A stretch of 9,687 nt of DNA, from positions 1 to 9,687 of the forward strand of contig JAGLJW010000043.1 of the NCBI GenBank assembly GCA_023142215.1, read 5' to 3'. Position 1 is the stretch's first letter, and every line of letters starts with the position of its first letter. Under the pieces are notes generated by a model. The model was given only the letters and a program-made list of their open reading frames with translations, did no database searches and was not told the origin of the DNA. Below are positions 1 to 5,462 of the stretch, one piece after another. A program made the position numbers and the translations under genes. The DNA is from Candidatus Parcubacteria bacterium. Its GTDB lineage: Bacteria; Patescibacteriota; Patescibacteriia; Patescibacteriales; UBA12075.

Positions 1-1
1 A

Positions 2-457
2 TATATTGATGAATTTCAAAATTTTACAACTGATTCAATTTGTTCAATTTTATCAGAAGCTAGAAAGTATGGTCTTAATTTAATTATGGCTCATCAATAT
101 TTAGGACAACTTTCAAATAAGGGAGACACAACAATAAAAGATGCTGTTTTTGGCAATGTTGGCACTATGGCTATGTTCAGAATTGGTTCTGATGATGCTG
201 AATTTTTAGAAAAAGAATTTAGTCCAGTTTTTAATCAACATGATTTATTGAATATTGAAAAATTTACTGTTTATATGAAATTGTTAATTGAGAATACAGC
301 TTCAAAACCTTTTTCAATGGGGACTACATGGCCATTGCCTGGAACTGAGCGAAAAACAGTTGGTCAAAAAATTAGATCATTAAGTAGATTAAAATATGGA
401 AAAGACAGGAAATTAATTGAAGCAGAAATAATGCAAAGAACAAAAATCGGGGCTTAA
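2..457 (+). CDS. type IV secretion-type motor ATPase, C-terminal part (truncated at window edge)
   Basis: Only the C-terminal 151 codons lie in the window; the frame is open from base 2 and the start is off the left edge. The first visible residues, YIDEFQNFTTDSICSILSEA, are a Walker B strand (hydrophobic residues then DE) followed by the helix and AHQYLGQL segment seen in TraG/TraD/VirB4/HerA-type ATPases. Next come a FGNVGTMAMFRIG strand, a DAEFLEKEF helix, and a C-terminal SRLKYGKDRKLIEAEI helix. Such proteins use ATP at the inner membrane to move DNA or protein through type IV secretion or pilus machinery, and this layout is common in Patescibacteria. The Walker A motif would be upstream, outside the window. 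The family call is firm; the exact role (conjugation, DNA uptake, pilus) cannot be told from this end alone. The gene ends in TAA, 140 bp before the next gene. Confidence 0.88.
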   Translation, partial: YIDEFQNFTTDSICSILSEARKYGLNLIMAHQYLGQLSNKGDTTIKDAVFGNVGTMAMFRIGSDDAEFLEKEFSPVFNQHDLLNIEKFTVYMKLLIENTASKPFSMGTTWPLPGTERKTVGQKIRSLSRLKYGKDRKLIEAEIMQRTKIGA

Positions 458-522
458 TTATGGATTGTTGTCAAATACCAATTAAAATGGTGGTAAAGTT
501 AAAATTTTTACTTAAAAAATAT

Positions 523-552
523 TTGACAATAACCCCATTTACAAAATAAAAA
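523..552 (+). promoter_or_regulatory. possible sigma-70-type promoter upstream of the 598 gene
   Basis: A perfect -35 hexamer TTGACA (523-528) is followed after 18 bases by TAAAAA (547-552), a weak -10 match. The site lies in the gap between the ATPase stop and the ATG at 598. The -35 match is good; the -10 is uncertain because the region is nearly all A and T. Confidence 0.35.
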
Positions 553-597
553 AAATAATATAAAATTTCAGAATAAAATAATAATAAAAATAAATAT

Positions 598-1278
598 ATG
601 ACAAAAACAGATTTATTTTTGAGTGAAGACTCAAATGACGAAGGAGATGTTTTATTTGATAAAGTTGATTTATCGGATAATTTAAGAGATGAAAATATTC
701 CTCATCAATCTAAGGATTTAGACGAAGGTGTGATTACTATTAGTGCGTCAAAAGCAATTTTAATTAATAAGCTTCTTGAAAACATTAAAGATAGTCATGA
801 AAAAATTACTAAATTACTTGGTGGAAGTTATGATATTAAACCAGAAGAAGTTAGTAATTTCACAAATGAGATTCATTCGGCCAAATCAGTAAGTGTTGAT
901 GATGGTAGAATTGTTGAAGGTATATTTGATGGAGAAAATATGATCGGACCAGATGGAAAACAATATAGTATTCCAGCTAATTATGCTTCAAAATCAAAAT
1001 TAGTAGAAGGGGACATTTTAAAATTAACAATTAGAGACAACGGAAGTTTCGTTTATAAACAAATTGGACCAATTGAACGATCTCGTTTAATTGGGATTTT
1101 AGAAAAAGATGACGCTGGCAGTTTTGTTGCAAATATTGAAGAAAAAAGATGGAAACTTATTACAGCAAGTGTAACATATTTTAGAGGGCAAACTGGAGAT
1201 GAAATAGTAATTTTAGTTCCAAAGAACGGAGAAAGCAAATGGGCAGCAGTTGAAAATATTGTAAGAAATGTAAATTAA
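598..1278 (+). CDS. conserved Patescibacteria-type hypothetical protein, 226 aa
   Basis: This soluble acidic protein has no signal peptide or membrane helix. Residues 1-45 are rich in Asp and Glu and probably disordered. Residues 46-75 form a likely helix (SASKAILINKLLENI). Residues 97-222 form a compact beta-rich domain with FDGENMIGPDGKQYSIPANY (110-129), SKLVEGDILKL (133-143), a VTYFRGQTGDEIVILVPKNG block (192-211) and the closing WAAVEN. I recall this C-terminal domain as widespread in Patescibacteria, sometimes labelled ribosomal protein L7/L12. The visible sequence gives no support for an L7/L12 C-terminal domain, so I do not use that name. The alternating beta segments suggest a small barrel-like fold, but this is inference. 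The ATG is preceded by A/T-rich sequence without a Shine-Dalgarno motif. Function unknown. Confidence 0.85.
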   Translation: MTKTDLFLSEDSNDEGDVLFDKVDLSDNLRDENIPHQSKDLDEGVITISASKAILINKLLENIKDSHEKITKLLGGSYDIKPEEVSNFTNEIHSAKSVSVDDGRIVEGIFDGENMIGPDGKQYSIPANYASKSKLVEGDILKLTIRDNGSFVYKQIGPIERSRLIGILEKDDAGSFVANIEEKRWKLITASVTYFRGQTGDEIVILVPKNGESKWAAVENIVRNVN

Positions 1279-1304
1279 TTTTTTAATTATCAATCAGGTT
1301 CGTT

Positions 1305-1754
1305 ATGTATTTTTTTAAAATAAATGAACTAAAAAATGATTTAATTAAAGCACCTCTTTCTGAGAGCGAGGTGTTTAAATATCTTATTGCTTCAACTATT
1401 GTTTTTAGCCTAGAAATAACTCCTTTTTTCGAAAATAATATTTGGGATATCTATGCGTCCATTATTTCTGGATTAATAGTTGTAATAGGAACTATATATA
1501 TTTATAGATGCAATGGTGGTAAATTTGGAAAACATTTTCTACAAAGATATATTTCCTTGAGTTGGGTCCTTATGATTAGATTATTGCTATTAATATTACC
1601 CATAACAATAATATTTTTTATTATACTTGAAATATATTCAGAAATACCTGAAAACACAACTGTGTATGATGCCATATTTTTGAATATATTATATATAATT
1701 TATTTTTGGTTATTTGGTAAACATATTTTGCAAGTTTCAAAAGGAAAGAGTTAA
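1305..1754 (+). CDS. four-helix membrane protein, 149 aa
   Basis: This gene begins 26 bases after the preceding stop, so co-transcription with the 598 gene is likely. Four hydrophobic segments are visible at about residues 25-43, 48-67, 85-110 and 122-139. The N-terminus (NELKNDLIKAPLSESEVFKY) is amphipathic and probably cytoplasmic. The loop between helices 2 and 3 carries the only cysteine (Cys69) in YRCNGGKFGKHFLQRY, which looks like the conserved core of the family. I recall similar small membrane proteins in Patescibacteria but know no function. No catalytic motif is visible. It may be an integral inner-membrane protein linked to its secretion-ATPase neighbour, but that is context only. 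A hairpin (1348-1376) is encoded near codon 15-24 and may be incidental. Confidence 0.75.
   Translation: MYFFKINELKNDLIKAPLSESEVFKYLIASTIVFSLEITPFFENNIWDIYASIISGLIVVIGTIYIYRCNGGKFGKHFLQRYISLSWVLMIRLLLLILPITIIFFIILEIYSEIPENTTVYDAIFLNILYIIYFWLFGKHILQVSKGKS
1348..1376 (+). other. strong hairpin inside the 5' end of the 1305 gene
   Basis: CACCTC (1351-1356) and GAGGTG (1368-1373) pair perfectly. The stem extends through a G-T pair and two A-T pairs, giving about 9 bp around an 11-base loop, with T-rich sequence after it. It resembles an intrinsic terminator but lies within codons 15-24 of a gene whose reading frame looks genuine. It could attenuate read-through from the 598 gene or be coincidental. 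Confidence 0.35.
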
Positions 1755-1823
1755 TTAAAATAAAATTAATATTTGATTATGATGTAAATTAGCCCATATA
1801 TTATTATTAAACTTAAATTTAAA

Positions 1824-2093
1824 ATGAAAAAATTTAAAAGATGTCAAAGTTGTGGGATGCCTTTTAAAAAAGATCCAAAAGGAGGAGGAACAAATTTAGA
1901 CGGTTCAAAAAATAACATGTATTGTAGTTATTGTTTTGAAAATGGCGAATTTTTACAGCCGAACATAACATTGGAAGAAATGGAAGTATTAGTGAAAGGA
2001 AAAATGAAAGAAATGGGAATGCCTGGGTTTATAGCAAAGCTATTAACTACGGGAACAGCAAAACTTGAACGGTGGAAGAAAAAAGAAGATTAA
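1824..2093 (+). CDS. small zinc-ribbon domain protein, 89 aa
   Basis: Two knuckles, CQSCGMP (Cys7, Cys10) and CSYC (Cys34, Cys37), flank a glycine-rich turn (KGGGTNLDGS). This is the typical arrangement of the 'putative zinc ribbon' family (Pfam zf-ribbon_2 type) and should bind one zinc ion. The second half (residues 48-86) is helical and charged: ITLEEMEVLVKGKMKEMG followed by GFIAKLLTTGTAKLERW. That helical tail is common in this family, whose members are usually short cytoplasmic proteins of unknown role, possibly nucleic-acid or protein binding. No Shine-Dalgarno sequence is seen, only A/T-rich leader. The gene is flanked by membrane and secreted-protein genes in the same direction, at 69 and 84 bp distance. 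Confidence 0.88.
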   Translation: MKKFKRCQSCGMPFKKDPKGGGTNLDGSKNNMYCSYCFENGEFLQPNITLEEMEVLVKGKMKEMGMPGFIAKLLTTGTAKLERWKKKED

Positions 2094-2177
2094 GTTTATA
2101 TTTTTTGTTAAGTAATATAGAACGTGGCTTTTTATAACCATGAAGTTTTATTTAATCTATTCTTATTTTCAAAAAAA

Positions 2178-2771
2178 ATGAAAAAAAATATAATAATATA
2201 CATTATAATTTTAGTTGTTATTTCATTAACAACTATTTTTTTTCTACCTAATTTTTTATTAGATAATTTTGGTGAATGTCATGCAGAAAATGGAGCTTGT
2301 TGTAAAAAATTAGGAAGTTTATTTACTTGTGTTTATGTAGGCATGACATGCGAAGATGAAAATGAAGAGCCTGTTTGGAAAGGTTGTGATAATGATTGTA
2401 AACATATCATTAAATGTGTTAAAAAAGTTAAATCTATGTTTGGAGATGATACGGAAATTGGAAAATCATGTTCTATTGATTCAGATTGTAAATTGCCAAT
2501 GTCGTATGCTCTTATTTCTTCTCATAAATATGAAATAAAATGCATAAATTCTGAGTGTATAATAATTGATGCTTTGGATGATTTGTTTAAAGCAAGATGT
2601 TGCGAAGAATGTAAAACAGCATTTAGTAAAAGTTCAATTGGTGTTGGAGTAGAAATAGCAATGTGTGGAAATTTTAGTAGCGGACAAACAATAAGTACAG
2701 GTTGCAAATCATTTTTTAAAAATAATCCGATGAGTGTTTCTGTGTGTGAGAGCTATTTGTCGCAAAAATAG
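2178..2771 (+). CDS. secreted or membrane-anchored cysteine-rich protein, 197 aa
   Basis: The ATG at 2178 gives KKN followed by a long hydrophobic stretch (about residues 4-28), a good signal peptide or N-terminal anchor. An upstream GTG at 2124 would add 18 residues before this signal and is less likely. The exported part holds 18 cysteines in about 165 residues. These include a CHAENGACC start, a CEDENEEPVWKGCDNDC block, a CSIDSDCKLPMSYA segment with CINSEC after it, then CCEEC and three late cysteines. The C-x5-DC ... C-x4-C middle block resembles a small disulfide domain I recall from exported Patescibacterial and archaeal proteins. The even cysteine count fits disulfide bonding outside the cell. 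No enzyme motif is seen; an adhesive or surface role is a guess. Confidence 0.75.
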   Translation: MKKNIIIYIIILVVISLTTIFFLPNFLLDNFGECHAENGACCKKLGSLFTCVYVGMTCEDENEEPVWKGCDNDCKHIIKCVKKVKSMFGDDTEIGKSCSIDSDCKLPMSYALISSHKYEIKCINSECIIIDALDDLFKARCCEECKTAFSKSSIGVGVEIAMCGNFSSGQTISTGCKSFFKNNPMSVSVCESYLSQK

Positions 2772-2801
2772 AATTAAAGTATACAGGAAAGAGATAAAAT
2801 T

Positions 2802-3335
2802 ATGAAAATTAAAAACACAAAAATTTATAACAATTATCCATTGCAGATTATTATTCTCGCAAATGTTTTATGGCTTGCTTTTTATATTGCTGGTATGTAT
2901 GTAATGTTTAAATTAAGTTTGATTATGGGAATTTTATATATTTTATATATTATTTTGCTTGAGCGTTCTTTTTTGAAAGAAGCATGTGTTTATTGTTGTT
3001 ATTATGGGAAGCTGTGTGCTTTTGGCAAGGGTATTATAGTTGCAAAGTTTTTCAAGAAAGGCAATTCTGAAAAGTTTTGCGAAAGAGAATTTAACTTTAA
3101 AGATTTTATTCCGCAACTTCTGGTAGCTTTAATCCCTTTAGTTATAGGAATAGTTCTTCTTATTTCAAGAGGCTTTGATGTGCTAATTTTAATTTCCATA
3201 GTTTATCTTCTTCTCTCATGGTTTGCTATTAACCCAATTCTCTATGGAAAGATTGTTTGTTTGCATTGCAAACAAGGTAGTATTTGTTGTCCAGCCTTGA
3301 AATTTTTTATGAAGAAAAATCAAATAAGAAAATAA
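2802..3335 (+). CDS. membrane protein with two cysteine clusters, 177 aa (mem copy 1)
   Basis: Hydrophobic segments lie at about residues 13-33, 35-53, 103-122 and 126-144. Between helices 2 and 3 is a conserved-looking block with Cys62, Cys65, Cys66 and Cys72 (CVYCCYYGKLCAFGKG), then FFKKGNSEKFCERE with Cys93. After helix 4 comes a second cluster, CLHCKQGSICCPA, with Cys153, Cys156, Cys162 and Cys163. If both clusters lie on one membrane face they could bind a metal or be redox active. I recall this arrangement in uncharacterised bacterial and archaeal membrane proteins without known function. The start is supported by an AGGAAAGAG stretch about 9 bases before the ATG, the best ribosome-binding site in the window. 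Residues 50-173 are duplicated at 5453-5825. Confidence 0.82.
   Translation: MKIKNTKIYNNYPLQIIILANVLWLAFYIAGMYVMFKLSLIMGILYILYIILLERSFLKEACVYCCYYGKLCAFGKGIIVAKFFKKGNSEKFCEREFNFKDFIPQLLVALIPLVIGIVLLISRGFDVLILISIVYLLLSWFAINPILYGKIVCLHCKQGSICCPALKFFMKKNQIRK
2947..3319 (+). repeat. long direct repeat, unit 1 (within mem copy 1)
   Basis: This 373-bp stretch matches 5453-5825 without any gap, with 14 substitutions (about 96% identity). Differences are uneven: three fall in 2947-3214 (at 3019, 3069, 3095) and eleven in 3215-3319. Nine substitutions are silent and five change residues (A to V, E to K, A to V, I to V, P to S). Confidence 0.95.
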
Positions 3336-3369
3336 AAAGATGGAAAAAAATAACTTTGATTATATTTTT

Positions 3370-3443
3370 AAGGGTGTTCTGGTGAAATTTAGGTGGAATT
3401 CTACCCTTTGCGAAAGGTAAGGTGTAGCCAGACATACTATGTT
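3370..3443 (+). other. structured intergenic segment with competing hairpins
   Basis: Several stems can form. AAGGGTG (3370-3376) pairs with TACCCTT (3402-3408). CCTTT-GCG-AAAGG (3405-3417) forms a tight hairpin that competes for the same bases. GGT (3392-3394) can pair with ACC (3403-3405). ACATA-C-TATGT (3433-3443) is a small hairpin. The text GGTGAAATTT and GTAGCCAGACATAC recalls parts of cobalamin-type riboswitches, but the conserved core does not match and no dependent gene follows in the same direction. A 26-codon frame at 3340-3420 covers the same bases. I treat it as an unexplained possible RNA or decayed coding sequence. Confidence 0.25.
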
Positions 3444-3467
3444 ATCAAATGTAATTTAAAATTTATG

Positions 3468-3724
3468 TCACATAAAGCAATGCGGAGGTTCAAGTAGCAT
3501 TACTATTACAAGTATTATTATTGATATAAATAAGACAATACCTATAAATAATAATTTCTTTCAGTTTTTTTTGTTAAATTATATATTGCAGAAAGTATAC
3601 TAACTATAATTAAAATCACTATTATTGTTATTAAAAACATTTCAAGTGAAATATAGATGCTACTCATTCGCTGTGTGTAGTTTTTAAAAAAATTAATTAT
3701 CTCTTTTTTAAAAATTTCGTACAA
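3468..3724 (-). pseudogene. probable frameshifted small two-helix membrane protein
   Basis: The minus strand reads a 60-codon frame from a TTG at 3724 that ends at 3542. It contains a strong hydrophobic helix (LEMFLITIIVILIIVSILSA) and then NLTKKTER. One base out of frame, reading continues at once with KLLFIGIVLFISIIILVIVM and ends LLEPPHCFM at a TGA (3468-3470). A single-base deletion in the A-run near 3556 would explain the break. Two helices joined by a basic linker make a credible small membrane protein, while each half alone is weak. No homolog is recognised, and the extreme A/T content means chance hydrophobic frames are common, so confidence is modest. Confidence 0.3.
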
Positions 3725-3885
3725 TGTATCAGAATATCAGAAGTCTTGCTATAATAAATGCAATAATATTAAAATTACTATTTACTATCATAGCTGAACT
3801 AACTATTGATTACAAGATAAAAGATTTGGGTGGAGTAAAGAGAAATATAAGAAAATTATTTTTTACTTTTTGTTCGTGGATTTAG
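3724..3885 (+). CDS. possible small membrane-associated protein, 53 aa
   Basis: An ATG at 3724 opens 53 codons: MYQNIRSLAIINAIILKLLF, a hydrophobic helix reaching to about residue 24, then a charged tail containing YKIKDLGGVKRNIRKL. It overlaps by 23 bases the end of the minus-strand gene at 3863-4372 and starts back-to-back with the broken gene at 3724. No ribosome-binding site or family is recognised. The mixed-polarity tail looks protein-like, but the frame could equally be chance or a fragment. Confidence 0.2.
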   Translation: MYQNIRSLAIINAIILKLLFTIIAELTIDYKIKDLGGVKRNIRKLFFTFCSWI

Positions 3886-4372
3886 TGGATGTAGATATGT
3901 TGTTGTCCGGTGTCGATAAATTAAATTTGCCTCCAAGCTGAACAAAGCTTCCTTTCCTATCTTTAATAAATTCTATATCTTTTAAATATCCAGTAGTTGA
4001 TGATTTAAAACTTATTATTATTTCTAATACCTCACAAAAATAGAGAAAGTATTTATTTTTCTTAGCTTGGCATTCATTAAACATATGAGTTGTAAGACTC
4101 TTATTCTTAGAGTGTATTTTACAGAAACTTAAACCGTCTAGGTGGAAATGACTTTTAACAATGGGAAATTTAATTTTGTGAAATATAAACATTGTGCGAT
4201 AAACGTTTATCTTTGCAGAATCCTCAAGGAATTCCCTTTCAAAAAGAATATCAAGAGTTTCTTTTTTTGGATCGTATTTAATGTCATCTTCATTACATGT
4301 AGCATCGTGAAGAACATCAAATGCTTTTAATAATGTTTTTTTTGAATTTATATTAATTTTAAAAATAGTCAT
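3863..4372 (-). CDS. hypothetical protein, 169 aa
   Basis: The only intact gene in the disturbed 3336-5830 stretch, and the only one there on the minus strand with an ATG and normal composition. The N-terminal half reads AFDVLHDATCNEDDIKYDPK (residues 17-36), then ETLDILFEREFLED, then an alternating hydrophobic strand pattern. The block 'LHDA...(N/D)DDI.YD...TL.I.FERE' recalls a group of about 130-residue uncharacterised bacterial proteins of all-beta character; I know no function for them. The last 20 residues (STPDNNISTSTKSTNKK) are a Ser/Thr/Lys tail, probably disordered. There is no signal peptide or membrane helix. The ATG lacks a Shine-Dalgarno motif. Its orientation is opposite to the flanking plus-strand genes, so it is expressed independently and may have been inserted with the accessory material. 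Confidence 0.65.
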   Translation of the reverse strand: MTIFKININSKKTLLKAFDVLHDATCNEDDIKYDPKKETLDILFEREFLEDSAKINVYRTMFIFHKIKFPIVKSHFHLDGLSFCKIHSKNKSLTTHMFNECQAKKNKYFLYFCEVLEIIISFKSSTTGYLKDIEFIKDRKGSFVQLGGKFNLSTPDNNISTSTKSTNKK

Positions 4373-4391
4373 AAAAAAAAGTAAAAAATAA

Positions 4392-4566
4392 TTTTCTTAT
4401 ATTTCTTTTCACGTAACCTGGTATTCAATATTAGGCGATGTAGCAACAGGATTTATTGGATTAAGCTCGAAACTGAAACTGACTTTTTTCAATTACACAA
4501 ATATTGAAACTAAAACCAGTAAAATTATTCTACACAACTCGTTATTATGTGTAGCTATTGTTGATT
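4392..4566 (+). pseudogene. possible protein fragment without a start codon
   Basis: The frame between stops at 4389 and 4564 reads HVTWYSILGDVATGFIGLSS, then KLKLTFFNYTNIETKTSK, then IILHNSLLCVAIVD and TAA. The composition, with Gly, Thr, Asn and mixed charges, is more protein-like than the surrounding A/T-rich shadows. There is no ATG, GTG or TTG at its front. It could be the C-terminal remnant of a gene lost upstream, or chance. The rest of the 4373-4686 gap holds only a hairpin and low-complexity A/T sequence. Confidence 0.25.
4530..4554. other. perfect 7-bp inverted repeat
   Basis: CTACACA (4530-4536) and TGTGTAG (4548-4554) pair perfectly around an 11-base loop. No T-tract follows on either strand, so it is not a standard terminator. 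It lies inside the possible fragment 4392-4566. Confidence 0.4.
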
Positions 4567-4686
4567 AATACAAAAAATTTGTACGTTATATGTAATTATT
4601 GCATTATACATTTACTATACTTTGATTTTATATCATTATTATATCATATCATATACAAATTTATTATACAAAAGTTACAGTCAAAA

Positions 4687-4962
4687 TCAAAGGGAACTTT
4701 TTTGAACTTTTTTTATTTTTTTCACAACAAAAGCAACTATACCAATAAGCAATAAAATGAAAAATATTGTCGTAAATATACTTTTAAGTATAGAAAAGAT
4801 ATTTGTTATATTTGCAATGTTTGAAAAAAACTTTGGATAAATTGAAAGCATTACTATTATTCCTATATTTTCTAAATAATCAAATATACCTCTTAATATT
4901 GGAACTAAACACAAAGCATGAATTTTGTTATTTGTTTTGAAACTTTTTTTAAACAAAAATAT
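4687..4962 (-). pseudogene. C-terminal stump of a small membrane protein of the 'FDYLENIG' type
   Basis: The minus strand encodes HALCLVPILRGIFDYLENIG followed by IIVMLSIYPKFFSNIANITN, then IFSILKSIFTTIFFILLLIG and a basic tail ending VKKIKKVQKSSL. I recall this as the C-terminal half of an uncharacterised family of membrane proteins of about 180-200 residues found in Bacteroidetes and related genomes, with FDYLENIG, a YP...(I/V)xxxTNxFSILKS block and a last helix. Only about 90 residues remain, beginning at a TTG at 4956 with no ATG. The frame meets a stop (TGA) at about 4970, right beside a sequence that looks like an insertion-sequence tip (4963-4985). The N-terminal half is not found anywhere in the window. 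I infer that an insertion event cut the gene and the other half was lost. Confidence 0.6.
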
Positions 4963-4985
4963 GGTTCTTCATCTTTTTGTGTAGG
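4963..4985 (+). repeat. possible terminal inverted repeat of an ISL3-type element
   Basis: The stretch GGTTCTTCATCTTTTTGTGT and the next few bases begin ten bases beyond the end (4995) of the transposase relic that reads towards it. It starts with GG and has a GGTTCTTC-type tip, as I recall for ISL3-family ends. The matching opposite end is absent from the window, so the identification is tentative. Confidence 0.4.
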
Positions 4986-4994
4986 TAATTAATT

Positions 4995-5283
4995 TTAAGG
5001 ATAAAGTTCTAATTTACTGCAGTTGAATAAAATTGAAATTCTATAATTTTAAAAATTTCTAAATCCTCGTGCATTAGCTTTAATTGATTGTATCTTTGAA
5101 TTTATTCCTTCTGAAACTGCATTTGTGATATGATGTTTTAAATAGGCTATTATTTCTTTAAAATGACGTTTCAGCGTCTTAGCTGATTTGATAATTGGTT
5201 TTAGTTTTGAATGAGTTGCTCAGAAATACCATTTCTTAAAAAATTTTTAGCTGGTCCCGTATATTTGTAAGACCAAAAATGTC
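4995..5283 (-). pseudogene. decayed C-terminal end of an ISL3-family (IS204/IS1001/IS1096/IS1165) transposase
   Basis: Reading the minus strand from about 5283, HFWSYKYTGPAKNF is followed after a frame change by KKWYF, a TGA, and ATHSKLKPIIKSAKTLKRHF. Then comes LKHHITNAVSEGINSKIQSI, KANARGFRNF, a TAA, and NYRISILFNCSKLELYP with a final TAA at 4995. This matches the end of ISL3-family DDE transposases: FW.Y.Y..A, WYFWATHSRLKP, ITNA.SEGINSKIQ.IK..ARGFRNFENYR, and CGKLDLYP. The glutamate in SEG should be the last catalytic acidic residue. Three disabling changes are visible: one T lost from a T-run near 5243, a TGA where the family has Trp, and a TAA where it has Glu. Roughly the last 95 residues of a protein normally about 400 long survive, so the element is dead and its left part deleted. 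Confidence 0.82.
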
Positions 5284-5286
5284 TAT

Positions 5287-5337
5287 GATTTTATTCTAGA
5301 AGATGTTAAAAAAGAAGAATATAAAAAAATTAAAATT
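5287..5337 (+). pseudogene. 51-bp fragment of a second phospholipase C/P1-nuclease-like gene
   Basis: The plus strand reads DFILEDVKKEEYKKIKI, which aligns with residues 303-319 (DFIPENIKKEEYKKIKI) of the intact gene at 5950-7083, DNA positions 6856-6906. There are 8 differences in 51 bases, four of them silent AAG/AAA changes, so this is a protein-level relic and not random A/T similarity. It abuts the transposase relic on its left and lacks the rest of the gene on both sides. It shows that a paralog of the downstream gene once stood here, upstream of the truncated mem copy. Confidence 0.65.
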
Positions 5338-5381
5338 TTAAATAAATACTATAATTATATTAGCAACTTAATAACTCAATA

Positions 5382-5407
5382 ATTGTATTGATAATTGTCA
5401 ATACAAT
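5382..5407. repeat. perfect 10-bp inverted repeat
   Basis: ATTGTATTGA (5382-5391) and TCAATACAAT (5398-5407) are exact reverse complements separated by six bases. It lies between the phospholipase scrap and the truncated mem copy, 27 bp from the larger palindrome at 5435. It overlaps the possible promoter at 5383-5412, so it could be an operator, a stem-loop, or part of a mobile-element end. Confidence 0.6.
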
Positions 5408-5412
5408 ATAAT
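5383..5412 (+). promoter_or_regulatory. possible promoter before the truncated mem copy
   Basis: TTGTAT (5383-5388), 18 bases, then a perfect TATAAT (5407-5412). The -10 is a consensus match but the -35 is weak. If active it would transcribe the truncated mem copy that begins about 40 bases downstream. Confidence 0.35.
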
Positions 5413-5434
5413 GTAAAAACAAGTTGTTATTAAA

Positions 5435-5462
5435 AAAATAATATTTTTAAAAATATTATTTT
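5435..5462. repeat. perfect 28-bp palindrome at the duplication junction
   Basis: AAAATAATATTTTT (5435-5448) is followed immediately by its exact reverse complement AAAAATATTATTTT (5449-5462), with no spacer. The match to mem copy 1 starts at 5453, inside the right arm. Perfect palindromes this long are rarer than single repeats even in A/T-rich DNA, and the position on the breakpoint suggests a link to the rearrangement that made the truncated copy. Confidence 0.65.

Noticed and set aside
475..496. Terminator after the motor ATPase gene (TACCA ... TGGTA)
   Set aside because: Five-base stem with a ten-base loop and no clean T-tract directly after it.
2124..2177. GTG at 2124 as the start of the Cys-rich protein
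   Set aside because: The ATG at 2178 directly precedes a typical Lys-plus-hydrophobic signal sequence; the extension would place 18 extra residues ahead of it.
3481..3497. GGTTCAAGT resembling a tRNA T-loop
   Set aside because: The flanking bases do not form a 5-bp T-stem and no acceptor or anticodon arm is found; only an AATGC/GCATT hairpin surrounds it.
4558..4755. 65-codon plus-strand frame rich in Ile, Tyr and Phe
   Set aside because: Low-complexity A/T-rich sequence, lying partly antisense to the better supported FDYLENIG-type stump.
4995..5283. TGA at a conserved Trp position of the transposase relic, hinting that TGA encodes Trp
   Set aside because: The same relic also has a TAA at a Glu position and a lost base, so decay explains the TGA. 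The gene at 5950-7083 also ends in TGA, and intact genes use TGG for Trp.
4955..5456. Eight-base direct repeat AAAAATAT at 4955-4962 and 5449-5456 as a target-site duplication of the ISL3-type element
   Set aside because: The second copy is not next to any sequence resembling the opposite element end, and such A/T octamers are common here.
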